64,000 nt of DNA from Blastocladiella emersonii ATCC 22665. Taxonomy: Eukaryota > Blastocladiomycota > Blastocladiomycetes > Blastocladiales > Blastocladiaceae. Below, piece after piece: positions 37,585 through 50,152 of this stretch. The notes under the pieces are model-generated. The model did no database searches. It was not told the DNA's origin and saw only the letters and a list, made by a program, of their open reading frames with translations. The stretch lies in contig JANHCV010000013.1 in NCBI GenBank assembly GCA_025594325.1, forward strand, positions 62,001 to 126,000, read 5' to 3'. Each line of letters starts with the position of its first letter. Positions within the stretch are counted from its first letter, which is position 1. A program made the position numbers and the translations under genes.

Positions 37585-40500
37585 AACGCACCACGCGCTG
37601 CGCACACGGCGCAAACGGCCACCCTGGTGACACGCACACTCGCATGAACGGCAGGCATGCAAGGCGTCCTGAACTCAACGATGATATATCGTCTAGGTCT
37701 GCTCGCTCCAACGGGTGCGCCTGCCTGCCCTCCCTGTGCCATGGATTGATTGATTCATGTCCAGTGCTGCCCCCATGCTTGCTTTCATGGCCGCGGGGTC
37801 CGTCAGGACGCCTTGCAATGGGTGCGCCAACCCCTGTTGCCAGCCATGTGGCAAGAAACACCACAGCACCTGCGTCGCCCTGGCCACCGTACCTTGCAAA
37901 CAGCGTAGCAGCCGTACTGCTTCAGAGGGCTGCAGAGGGCTGGCTGCGGAGGGCTGAGGCGGCAGGGCTCCTCCTGCAGGAGACAGTGCTGGGGCCAAGG
38001 AGTTAGTGCTAGGGACTACTAACTGAATGGTGAATGACCCACACACCACATGCTCCTGGCAGGAGTGCGTGTGGGCGCGTGGGCCTGTGTCCGTGCGTGC
38101 CTGGATTAGTCCTCCATCACAAGTGACCAAGGTGACCAAGGTGACCAAGGTGACCAAGGTGACCAAGGTGACATGCAAGCACCAAGTTAGAGCGGCGGGG
38201 CAGCCATGGAAAGAAGGGCACAGGTACAAACTACCGTACCCTGGCCGCGGCCACTTGTCGCAGAACAGCCCTGCATGGCTCAGGACGCGGCGGGCGTTGG
38301 AGACAGGGTAGGTAGGTAGGTAGCAGCAGCAGCAGCAAGGAGCAGGACCTGGCTGGCAAACAACACAAGTGAAGGCGTGCGTGATGGAGTAAGAGAGTGT
38401 TGAATGAATGGATGGGTGGATGCGATGCAGACCAGCATACGTGTCGTGCGTCGTCCGGATTGGTCGGCGACCACCCGCCAATCCTGCGGCATGGCTGTGG
38501 GGGCGGCAGTGGTGGTAGTGGAGCTAGAGTGGTGTCGTGGGGCTGGTGGGGTCCCCTCTCCTTCCTGTCTCGCCTAGGTGGGTGGGCGGACGTAGCGCGC
38601 ATGCGGGCGGGCAAGGTAGGAACGTTGTTCAAGCAATGGATCATGTACTTTATGGCATGTGATCTGCAAGACAGGGAGGGGGAGCGACTGTGTCTAATTT
38701 TGACCGAGGGACCTTGCTGCAGCCAACGTCTGGCCCAATCCGACCCTCCACAAATCGCAACATGCACGAAACAAATTAGCTGACGTTTGGGATGTACCAA
38801 ACCAGCCACGTAGATAACTTTCATGGTACTCAAACAAGACCATACTCAAATCTTTGACTTCCTGCATGTCCAGCTAGCCAGGCTTCTGTAAATCACATTG
38901 ATGACGCAACAAAATATCTGGCCATAAGAATATTGTAAACCAGCCACTCTGGCAATTGTCATGGCACTCAAACAAAACCATATTCAAATCTTCGACTTCC
39001 CGCATGCCCATGTGGGCAAGGACCTATAAATCACAGTATCGAACCAACAAAATATCTGACCATAGAAACATAGTATACCAGCCACGAGGACAATTGTCAT
39101 GGTACTCAAACAAAACCATATTCAAATCTTTGACTATTCACATGTCTAGCTGGTTGGCGACCCATAAATCGTAACATTGGAGCAACAAAATATCTGACCA
39201 CGGAAATACAGTAAACAAGCCCCGGAGATAATTGTCATGGTTCTCAAACAAAACCATATTCAGATCTTTGAATACCCCATGTCCAGGTGGTTGGGGGCCC
39301 AGAAATCGTAACATCGAACCAACAAAATATTTGACCATAGAAATATACTAAACCAGCCACGTACGTAATTGTCGCGTTACTTAAACAAAACCATACTCAA
39401 AACTTTGACTTCCCGCATGTTCACCTAGCCAGGTACCCATAAATCACAGTATCGAGCCAACAAAAGATCTGACAATGGAAATATAGTAAACCGGCCGCGG
39501 AGAGAATTCTCATGGTACTCAAATGAAACCATACTCAAATCTATGACTTCCCACATGTCCAGCTGGTTGAGGACCCATAAATCGTAACGTCAAAGCAACA
39601 ATGTATCTGACCATGGGAATATAGTAAACGAGCCCCGGAGATAATTGTCATGGTACGCAAACAAAACCATACTCAAGTCTATGCCTTCCCACATGTCCAG
39701 CTGGTTGGGGATCCATAAATCCCAGTATCGAACCAACAAGATATCTGACCATTGGACTATATGTAACCGATCCCGTAGGTAATTGTCATGATACCCAAAC
39801 AAAACCATATTCAAATCTTTCACATCCCGCATGTCCAGCTAGCCAGGGACCCATAAATCACAGTATCCAACCAACAAAGTATCTGACCAAAGAAAGATCA
39901 TAAACCAGCCACGCAGATAATTGTCATGGTATTCAAACAAAACCATACTCAAATCTTCGAATACCCGATGTCCAGGTGGGCAAGGGCCTATACATCACAG
40001 TGTTGAACCAACAAAGTATCTGACGATCGGGATGTATCAAACCGGCCATGCTGATAATTGTCATGGTACTCAAACATAATCATAGTCAAGTCTTCGAATA
40101 TCCTCACGTCCACGTGGGCAAGGACCCAAAGCGCCAGGTATCCAAATCTACCCCGTTGTGCACACTCTCCATTATCCAAGTCTGTCATCCTACAATTTTG
40201 GAACCCGTCGGCAAAGCTCACGGTCCAATCAACGAACAACAGCCAACCTGCCAACCTGGCTACCTACCTGCCTACCTGCCTAGCTGGCTATCTGCCTACC
40301 TGCAAACCTGCCAACCTGCCCTACCTGCTAACCAAACACACACACCGCCTCGCAAGTCCTTGTGGGCCCGCGCTCTCTGGTTGCCGTCCCAGCCAACAAA
40401 GGAATGAATGATGAGCCCTGGCAGCCTGGCAGCCTGCCACACTGACAGCCTGGCAGCCTGCCACACTGACAGCCTGGCAGCCTGCCACACTGACAGCCTG

Positions 40501-40732
40501 ACAGCGCCCACCCAGTAGTTATTAGCTACCTCGTATGTCGTCTGAGAGGGGTTCAGCAGTCAATATACGACTGGTCTCCTCCTGGCTGGCAGCTCTGCTG
40601 TCCACTCCAAGTCCTGCATGATGATGGGCCAAGGAGGGTTACGAGCAGCTCCTCTGTCTATCCGCGTGAAACCACTCACCCGCTGACGGATGTACACCAC
40701 GCACCGTGCAGCGCGCACAGCGCACAGCGCCC
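37585..40732. repeat. Satellite unit 13 (3,148 bp, long allele)
   Basis: It has a at 38391 (offset 807) and three 24-bp copies (40422-40493). It matches units 11 and 14. Subrepeat block at 38784-40134. Confidence 0.96.
40422..40493. repeat. 24-bp minisatellite, three-copy allele (unit 13)
   Basis: Three perfect copies, followed by 2932g and 3029g. Confidence 0.95.
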
Positions 40733-43700
40733 AACGCACCACGCGCTGCGCACACGGCGCAAACGGCCACCCTGGTGACACGCACACTCGCATGAACGGC
40801 AGGCATGCAAGGCGTCCTGAACTCAACGATGATATATCGTCTAGGTCTGCTCGCTCCAACGGGTGCGCCTGCCTGCCCTCCCTGTGCCATGGATTGATTG
40901 ATTCATGTCCAGTGCTGCCCCCATGCTTGCTTTCATGGCCGCGGGGTCCGTCAGGACGCCTTGCAATGGGTGCGCCAACCCCTGTTGCCAGCCATGTGGC
41001 AAGAAACACCACAGCACCTGCGTCGCCCTGGCCACCGTACCTTGCAAACAGCGTAGCAGCCGTACTGCTTCAGAGGGCTGCAGAGGGCTGGCTGCGGAGG
41101 GCTGAGGCGGCAGGGCTCCTCCTGCAGGAGACAGTGCTGGGGCCAAGGAGTTAGTGCTAGGGACTACTAACTGAATGGTGAATGACCCACACACCACATG
41201 CTCCTGGCAGGAGTGCGTGTGGGCGCGTGGGCCTGTGTCCGTGCGTGCCTGGATTAGTCCTCCATCACAAGTGACCAAGGTGACCAAGGTGACCAAGGTG
41301 ACCAAGGTGACCAAGGTGACATGCAAGCACCAAGTTAGAGCGGCGGGGCAGCCATGGAAAGAAGGGCACAGGTACAAACTACCGTACCCTGGCCGCGGCC
41401 ACTTGTCGCAGAACAGCCCTGCATGGCTCAGGACGCGGCGGGCGTTGGAGACAGGGTAGGTAGGTAGGTAGCAGCAGCAGCAGCAAGGAGCAGGACCTGG
41501 CTGGCAAACAACACAAGTGAAGGCGTGCGTGATGGAGTAAGAGAGTGTTGAATGAATGGATGGGTGGATGCGATGCAGACCAGCATACGTGTCGTGCGTC
41601 GTCCGGATTGGTCGGCGACCACCCGCCAATCCTGCGGCATGGCTGTGGGGGCGGCAGTGGTGGTAGTGGAGCTAGAGTGGTGTCGTGGGGCTGGTGGGGT
41701 CCCCTCTCCTTCCTGTCTCGCCTAGGTGGGTGGGCGGACGTAGCGCGCATGCGGGCGGGCAAGGTAGGAACGTTGTTCAAGCAATGGATCATGTACTTTA
41801 TGGCATGTGATCTGCAAGACAGGGAGGGGGAGCGACTGTGTCTAATTTTGACCGAGGGACCTTGCTGCAGCCAACGTCTGGCCCAATCCGACCCTCCACA
41901 AATCGCAACATGCACGAAACAAATTAGCTGACGTTTGGGATGTACCAAACCAGCCACGTAGATAACTTTCATGGTACTCAAACAAGACCATACTCAAATC
42001 TTTGACTTCCTGCATGTCCAGCTAGCCAGGCTTCTGTAAATCACATTGATGACGCAACAAAATATCTGGCCATAAGAATATTGTAAACCAGCCACTCTGG
42101 CAATTGTCATGGCACTCAAACAAAACCATATTCAAATCTTCGACTTCCCGCATGCCCATGTGGGCAAGGACCTATAAATCACAGTATCGAACCAACAAAA
42201 TATCTGACCATAGAAACATAGTATACCAGCCACGAGGACAATTGTCATGGTACTCAAACAAAACCATATTCAAATCTTTGACTATTCACATGTCTAGCTG
42301 GTTGGCGACCCATAAATCGTAACATTGGAGCAACAAAATATCTGACCACGGAAATACAGTAAACAAGCCCCGGAGATAATTGTCATGGTTCTCAAACAAA
42401 ACCATATTCAGATCTTTGAATACCCCATGTCCAGGTGGTTGGGGGCCCAGAAATCGTAACATCGAACCAACAAAATATTTGACCATAGAAATATACTAAA
42501 CCAGCCACGTACGTAATTGTCGCGTTACTTAAACAAAACCATACTCAAAACTTTGACTTCCCGCATGTTCACCTAGCCAGGTACCCATAAATCACAGTAT
42601 CGAGCCAACAAAAGATCTGACAATGGAAATATAGTAAACCGGCCGCGGAGAGAATTCTCATGGTACTCAAATGAAACCATACTCAAATCTATGACTTCCC
42701 ACATGTCCAGCTGGTTGAGGACCCATAAATCGTAACGTCAAAGCAACAATGTATCTGACCATGGGAATATAGTAAACGAGCCCCGGAGATAATTGTCATG
42801 GTACGCAAACAAAACCATACTCAAGTCTATGCCTTCCCACATGTCCAGCTGGTTGGGGATCCATAAATCCCAGTATCGAACCAACAAGATATCTGACCAT
42901 TGGACTATATGTAACCGATCCCGTAGGTAATTGTCATGATACCCAAACAAAACCATATTCAAATCTTTCACATCCCGCATGTCCAGCTAGCCAGGGACCC
43001 ATAAATCACAGTATCCAACCAACAAAGTATCTGACCAAAGAAAGATCATAAACCAGCCACGCAGATAATTGTCATGGTATTCAAACAAAACCATACTCAA
43101 ATCTTCGAATACCCGATGTCCAGGTGGGCAAGGGCCTATACATCACAGTGTTGAACCAACAAAGTATCTGACGATCGGGATGTATCAAACCGGCCATGCT
43201 GATAATTGTCATGGTACTCAAACATAATCATAGTCAAGTCTTCGAATATCCTCACGTCCACGTGGGCAAGGACCCAAAGCGCCAGGTATCCAAATCTACC
43301 CCGTTGTGCACACTCTCCATTATCCAAGTCTGTCATCCTACAATTTTGGAACCCGTCGGCAAAGCTCACGGTCCAATCAACGAACAACAGCCAACCTGCC
43401 AACCTGGCTACCTACCTGCCTACCTGCCTAGCTGGCTATCTGCCTACCTGCAAACCTGCCAACCTGCCCTACCTGCTAACCAAACACACACACCGCCTCG
43501 CAAGTCCTTGTGGGCCCGCGCTCTCTGGTTGCCGTCCCAGCCAACAAAGGAATGAATGATGAGCCCTGGCAGCCTGGCAGCCTGCCACACTGACAGCCTG
43601 GCAGCCTGCCACACTGACAGCCTGGCAGCCTGCCACACTGACAGCCTGACAGCGCCCACCCAGTAGTTATTAGCTACCTCGTATGTCGTCTGAGAGGGGT

Positions 43701-43880
43701 TCAGCAGTCAATATACGACTGGTCTCCTCCTGGCTGGCAGCTCTGCTGTCCACTCCAAGTCCTGCATGATGATGGGCCAAGGAGGGTTACGAGCAGCTCC
43801 TCTGTCTATCCGCGTGAAACCACTCACCCGCTGACGGATGTACACCACGCACCGTGCAGCGCGCACAGCGCACAGCGCCC
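40733..43880. repeat. Satellite unit 14 (3,148 bp, long allele)
   Basis: It has a at 41539 (offset 807) and three 24-bp copies (43570-43641). It matches units 11 and 13. Subrepeat block at 41932-43282. Confidence 0.96.
43570..43641. repeat. 24-bp minisatellite, three-copy allele (unit 14)
   Basis: Three perfect copies, followed by 2932g and 3029g. Confidence 0.95.
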
Positions 43881-46800
43881 AACGCACCACGCGCTGCGCA
43901 CACGGCGCAAACGGCCACCCTGGTGACACGCACACTCGCATGAACGGCAGGCATGCAAGGCGTCCTGAACTCAACGATGATATATCGTCTAGGTCTGCTC
44001 GCTCCAACGGGTGCGCCTGCCTGCCCTCCCTGTGCCATGGATTGATTGATTCATGTCCAGTGCTGCCCCCATGCTTGCTTTCATGGCCGCGGGGTCCGTC
44101 AGGACGCCTTGCAATGGGTGCGCCAACCCCTGTTGCCAGCCATGTGGCAAGAAACACCACAGCACCTGCGTCGCCCTGGCCACCGTACCTTGCAAACAGC
44201 GTAGCAGCCGTACTGCTTCAGAGGGCTGCAGAGGGCTGGCTGCGGAGGGCTGAGGCGGCAGGGCTCCTCCTGCAGGAGACAGTGCTGGGGCCAAGGAGTT
44301 AGTGCTAGGGACTACTAACTGAATGGTGAATGACCCACACACCACATGCTCCTGGCAGGAGTGCGTGTGGGCGCGTGGGCCTGTGTCCGTGCGTGCCTGG
44401 ATTAGTCCTCCATCACAAGTGACCAAGGTGACCAAGGTGACCAAGGTGACCAAGGTGACCAAGGTGACATGCAAGCACCAAGTTAGAGCGGCGGGGCAGC
44501 CATGGAAAGAAGGGCACAGGTACAAACTACCGTACCCTGGCCGCGGCCACTTGTCGCAGAACAGCCCTGCATGGCTCAGGACGCGGCGGGCGTTGGAGAC
44601 AGGGTAGGTAGGTAGGTAGCAGCAGCAGCAGCAAGGAGCAGGACCTGGCTGGCAAACAACACAAGTGAAGGCGTGCGTGATGGAGTGAGAGAGTGTTGAA
44701 TGAATGGATGGGTGGATGCGATGCAGACCAGCATACGTGTCGTGCGTCGTCCGGATTGGTCGGCGACCACCCGCCAATCCTGCGGCATGGCTGTGGGGGC
44801 GGCAGTGGTGGTAGTGGAGCTAGAGTGGTGTCGTGGGGCTGGTGGGGTCCCCTCTCCTTCCTGTCTCGCCTAGGTGGGTGGGCGGACGTAGCGCGCATGC
44901 GGGCGGGCAAGGTAGGAACGTTGTTCAAGCAATGGATCATGTACTTTATGGCATGTGATCTGCAAGACAGGGAGGGGGAGCGACTGTGTCTAATTTTGAC
45001 CGAGGGACCTTGCTGCAGCCAACGTCTGGCCCAATCCGACCCTCCACAAATCGCAACATGCACGAAACAAATTAGCTGACGTTTGGGATGTACCAAACCA
45101 GCCACGTAGATAACTTTCATGGTACTCAAACAAGACCATACTCAAATCTTTGACTTCCTGCATGTCCAGCTAGCCAGGCTTCTGTAAATCACATTGATGA
45201 CGCAACAAAATATCTGGCCATAAGAATATTGTAAACCAGCCACTCTGGCAATTGTCATGGCACTCAAACAAAACCATATTCAAATCTTCGACTTCCCGCA
45301 TGCCCATGTGGGCAAGGACCTATAAATCACAGTATCGAACCAACAAAATATCTGACCATAGAAACATAGTATACCAGCCACGAGGACAATTGTCATGGTA
45401 CTCAAACAAAACCATATTCAAATCTTTGACTATTCACATGTCTAGCTGGTTGGCGACCCATAAATCGTAACATTGGAGCAACAAAATATCTGACCACGGA
45501 AATACAGTAAACAAGCCCCGGAGATAATTGTCATGGTTCTCAAACAAAACCATATTCAGATCTTTGAATACCCCATGTCCAGGTGGTTGGGGGCCCAGAA
45601 ATCGTAACATCGAACCAACAAAATATTTGACCATAGAAATATACTAAACCAGCCACGTACGTAATTGTCGCGTTACTTAAACAAAACCATACTCAAAACT
45701 TTGACTTCCCGCATGTTCACCTAGCCAGGTACCCATAAATCACAGTATCGAGCCAACAAAAGATCTGACAATGGAAATATAGTAAACCGGCCGCGGAGAG
45801 AATTCTCATGGTACTCAAATGAAACCATACTCAAATCTATGACTTCCCACATGTCCAGCTGGTTGAGGACCCATAAATCGTAACGTCAAAGCAACAATGT
45901 ATCTGACCATGGGAATATAGTAAACGAGCCCCGGAGATAATTGTCATGGTACGCAAACAAAACCATACTCAAGTCTATGCCTTCCCACATGTCCAGCTGG
46001 TTGGGGATCCATAAATCCCAGTATCGAACCAACAAGATATCTGACCATTGGACTATATGTAACCGATCCCGTAGGTAATTGTCATGATACCCAAACAAAA
46101 CCATATTCAAATCTTTCACATCCCGCATGTCCAGCTAGCCAGGGACCCATAAATCACAGTATCCAACCAACAAAGTATCTGACCAAAGAAAGATCATAAA
46201 CCAGCCACGCAGATAATTGTCATGGTATTCAAACAAAACCATACTCAAATCTTCGAATACCCGATGTCCAGGTGGGCAAGGGCCTATACATCACAGTGTT
46301 GAACCAACAAAGTATCTGACGATCGGGATGTATCAAACCGGCCATGCTGATAATTGTCATGGTACTCAAACATAATCATAGTCAAGTCTTCGAATATCCT
46401 CACGTCCACGTGGGCAAGGACCCAAAGCGCCAGGTATCCAAATCTACCCCGTTGTGCACACTCTCCATTATCCAAGTCTGTCATCCTACAATTTTGGAAC
46501 CCGTCGGCAAAGCTCACGGTCCAATCAACGAACAACAGCCAACCTGCCAACCTGGCTACCTACCTGCCTACCTGCCTAGCTGGCTATCTGCCTACCTGCA
46601 AACCTGCCAACCTGCCCTACCTGCTAACCAAACACACACACCGCCTCGCAAGTCCTTGTGGGCCCGCGCTCTCTGGTTGCCGTCCCAGCCAACAAAGGAA
46701 TGAATGATGAGCCCTGGCAGCCTGGCAGCCTGCCACACTGACAGCCTGGCAGCCTGCCACACTGACAGCCTGGCAGCCTGCCACACTGACAGCCTGACAG

Positions 46801-47028
46801 CGCCCACCCAGTAGTTATTAGCTACCTCGTATGTCGTCTGAGAGGGGTTCAGCAGTCAATATACGACTGGTCTCCTCCTGGCTGGCAGCTCTGCTGTCCA
46901 CTCCAAGTCCTGCATGATGATGGGCCAAGGAGGGTTACGAGCAGCTCCTCTGTCTATCCGCGTGAAACCACTCACCCGCTGACGGATGTACACCACGCAC
47001 CGTGCAGCGCGCACAGCGCACAGCGCCC
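43881..47028. repeat. Satellite unit 15 (3,148 bp, long allele)
   Basis: The only difference from the reference is the third 24-bp copy (46718-46789). It closes the long-allele domain; the next unit switches to the 672a/2504g type. Subrepeat block at 45080-46430. Confidence 0.96.
46718..46789. repeat. 24-bp minisatellite, three-copy allele (unit 15)
   Basis: Three perfect copies in the last long unit before the array switches back to two-copy units. Confidence 0.95.
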
Positions 47029-50000
47029 AACGCACCACGCGCTGCGCACACGGCGCAAACGGCCACCCTGGTGACACGCACACTCGCATGAACGGCAGGC
47101 ATGCAAGGCGTCCTGAACTCAACGATGATATATCGTCTAGGTCTGCTCGCTCCAACGGGTGCGCCTGCCTGCCCTCCCTGTGCCATGGATTGATTGATTC
47201 ATGTCCAGTGCTGCCCCCATGCTTGCTTTCATGGCCGCGGGGTCCGTCAGGACGCCTTGCAATGGGTGCGCCAACCCCTGTTGCCAGCCATGTGGCAAGA
47301 AACACCACAGCACCTGCGTCGCCCTGGCCACCGTACCTTGCAAACAGCGTAGCAGCCGTACTGCTTCAGAGGGCTGCAGAGGGCTGGCTGCGGAGGGCTG
47401 AGGCGGCAGGGCTCCTCCTGCAGGAGACAGTGCTGGGGCCAAGGAGTTAGTGCTAGGGACTACTAACTGAATGGTGAATGACCCACACACCACATGCTCC
47501 TGGCAGGAGTGCGTGTGGGCGCGTGGGCCTGTGTCCGTGCGTGCCTGGATTAGTCCTCCATCACAAGTGACCAAGGTGACCAAGGTGACCAAGGTGACCA
47601 AGGTGACCAAGGTGACATGCAAGCACCAAGTTAGAGCGGCGGGGCAGCCATGGAAAGAAGGGCACAGGTACAAACTACCGTACCCTGGCCGCGGCCACTA
47701 GTCGCAGAACAGCCCTGCATGGCTCAGGACGCGGCGGGCGTTGGAGACAGGGTAGGTAGGTAGGTAGCAGCAGCAGCAGCAAGGAGCAGGACCTGGCTGG
47801 CAAACAACACAAGTGAAGGCGTGCGTGATGGAGTGAGAGAGTGTTGAATGAATGGATGGGTGGATGCGATGCAGACCAGCATACGTGTCGTGCGTCGTCC
47901 GGATTGGTCGGCGACCACCCGCCAATCCTGCGGCATGGCTGTGGGGGCGGCAGTGGTGGTAGTGGAGCTAGAGTGGTGTCGTGGGGCTGGTGGGGTCCCC
48001 TCTCCTTCCTGTCTCGCCTAGGTGGGTGGGCGGACGTAGCGCGCATGCGGGCGGGCAAGGTAGGAACGTTGTTCAAGCAATGGATCATGTACTTTATGGC
48101 ATGTGATCTGCAAGACAGGGAGGGGGAGCGACTGTGTCTAATTTTGACCGAGGGACCTTGCTGCAGCCAACGTCTGGCCCAATCCGACCCTCCACAAATC
48201 GCAACATGCACGAAACAAATTAGCTGACGTTTGGGATGTACCAAACCAGCCACGTAGATAACTTTCATGGTACTCAAACAAGACCATACTCAAATCTTTG
48301 ACTTCCTGCATGTCCAGCTAGCCAGGCTTCTGTAAATCACATTGATGACGCAACAAAATATCTGGCCATAAGAATATTGTAAACCAGCCACTCTGGCAAT
48401 TGTCATGGCACTCAAACAAAACCATATTCAAATCTTCGACTTCCCGCATGCCCATGTGGGCAAGGACCTATAAATCACAGTATCGAACCAACAAAATATC
48501 TGACCATAGAAACATAGTATACCAGCCACGAGGACAATTGTCATGGTACTCAAACAAAACCATATTCAAATCTTTGACTATTCACATGTCTAGCTGGTTG
48601 GCGACCCATAAATCGTAACATTGGAGCAACAAAATATCTGACCACGGAAATACAGTAAACAAGCCCCGGAGATAATTGTCATGGTTCTCAAACAAAACCA
48701 TATTCAGATCTTTGAATACCCCATGTCCAGGTGGTTGGGGGCCCAGAAATCGTAACATCGAACCAACAAAATATTTGACCATAGAAATATACTAAACCAG
48801 CCACGTACGTAATTGTCGCGTTACTTAAACAAAACCATACTCAAAACTTTGACTTCCCGCATGTTCACCTAGCCAGGTACCCATAAATCACAGTATCGAG
48901 CCAACAAAAGATCTGACAATGGAAATATAGTAAACCGGCCGCGGAGAGAATTCTCATGGTACTCAAATGAAACCATACTCAAATCTATGACTTCCCACAT
49001 GTCCAGCTGGTTGAGGACCCATAAATCGTAACGTCAAAGCAACAATGTATCTGACCATGGGAATATAGTAAACGAGCCCCGGAGATAATTGTCATGGTAC
49101 GCAAACAAAACCATACTCAAGTCTATGCCTTCCCACATGTCCAGCTGGTTGGGGATCCATAAATCCCAGTATCGAACCAACAAGATATCTGACCATTGGA
49201 CTATATGTAACCGATCCCGTAGGTAATTGTCATGATACCCAAACAAAACCATATTCAAATCTTTCACATCCCGCATGTCCAGCTAGCCAGGGACCCATAA
49301 ATCACAGTATCCAACCAACAAAGTATCTGACCAAAGAAAGATCATAAACCAGCCACGCAGATAATTGTCATGGTATTCAAACAAAACCATACTCAAATCT
49401 TCGAATACCCGATGTCCAGGTGGGCAAGGGCCTATACATCACAGTGTTGAACCAACAAAGTATCTGACGATCGGGATGTATCAAACCGGCCATGCTGATA
49501 ATTGTCATGGTACTCAAACATAATCATAGTCGAGTCTTCGAATATCCTCACGTCCACGTGGGCAAGGACCCAAAGCGCCAGGTATCCAAATCTACCCCGT
49601 TGTGCACACTCTCCATTATCCAAGTCTGTCATCCTACAATTTTGGAACCCGTCGGCAAAGCTCACGGTCCAATCAACGAACAACAGCCAACCTGCCAACC
49701 TGGCTACCTACCTGCCTACCTGCCTAGCTGGCTATCTGCCTACCTGCAAACCTGCCAACCTGCCCTACCTGCTAACCAAACACACACACCGCCTCGCAAG
49801 TCCTTGTGGGCCCGCGCTCTCTGGTTGCCGTCCCAGCCAACAAAGGAATGAATGATGAGCCCTGGCAGCCTGGCAGCCTGCCACACTGACAGCCTGGCAG
49901 CCTGCCACACTGACAGCCTGACAGCGCCCACCCAGTAGTTATTAGCTACCTCGTATGTCATCTGAGAGGGGTTCAGCAGTCAATATACGACTGGTCTCCT

Positions 50001-50152
50001 CCTGGCTGGCAGCTCTGCTGTCCACTCCAAGTCCTGCATGATGATGGGCCAAGGAGCGTTACGAGCAGCTCCTCTGTCTATCCGCGTGAAACCACTCACC
50101 CGCTGACGGATGTACACCACGCACCGTGCAGCGCGCACAGCGCACAGCGCCC
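47029..50152. repeat. Satellite unit 16 (3,124 bp)
   Basis: It has a at 47700 (offset 672), g at 49532 (2504), a at 49960 (2932) and c at 50057 (3029). It is the only two-copy unit with 2932a. Subrepeat block at 48228-49578. Confidence 0.96.
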
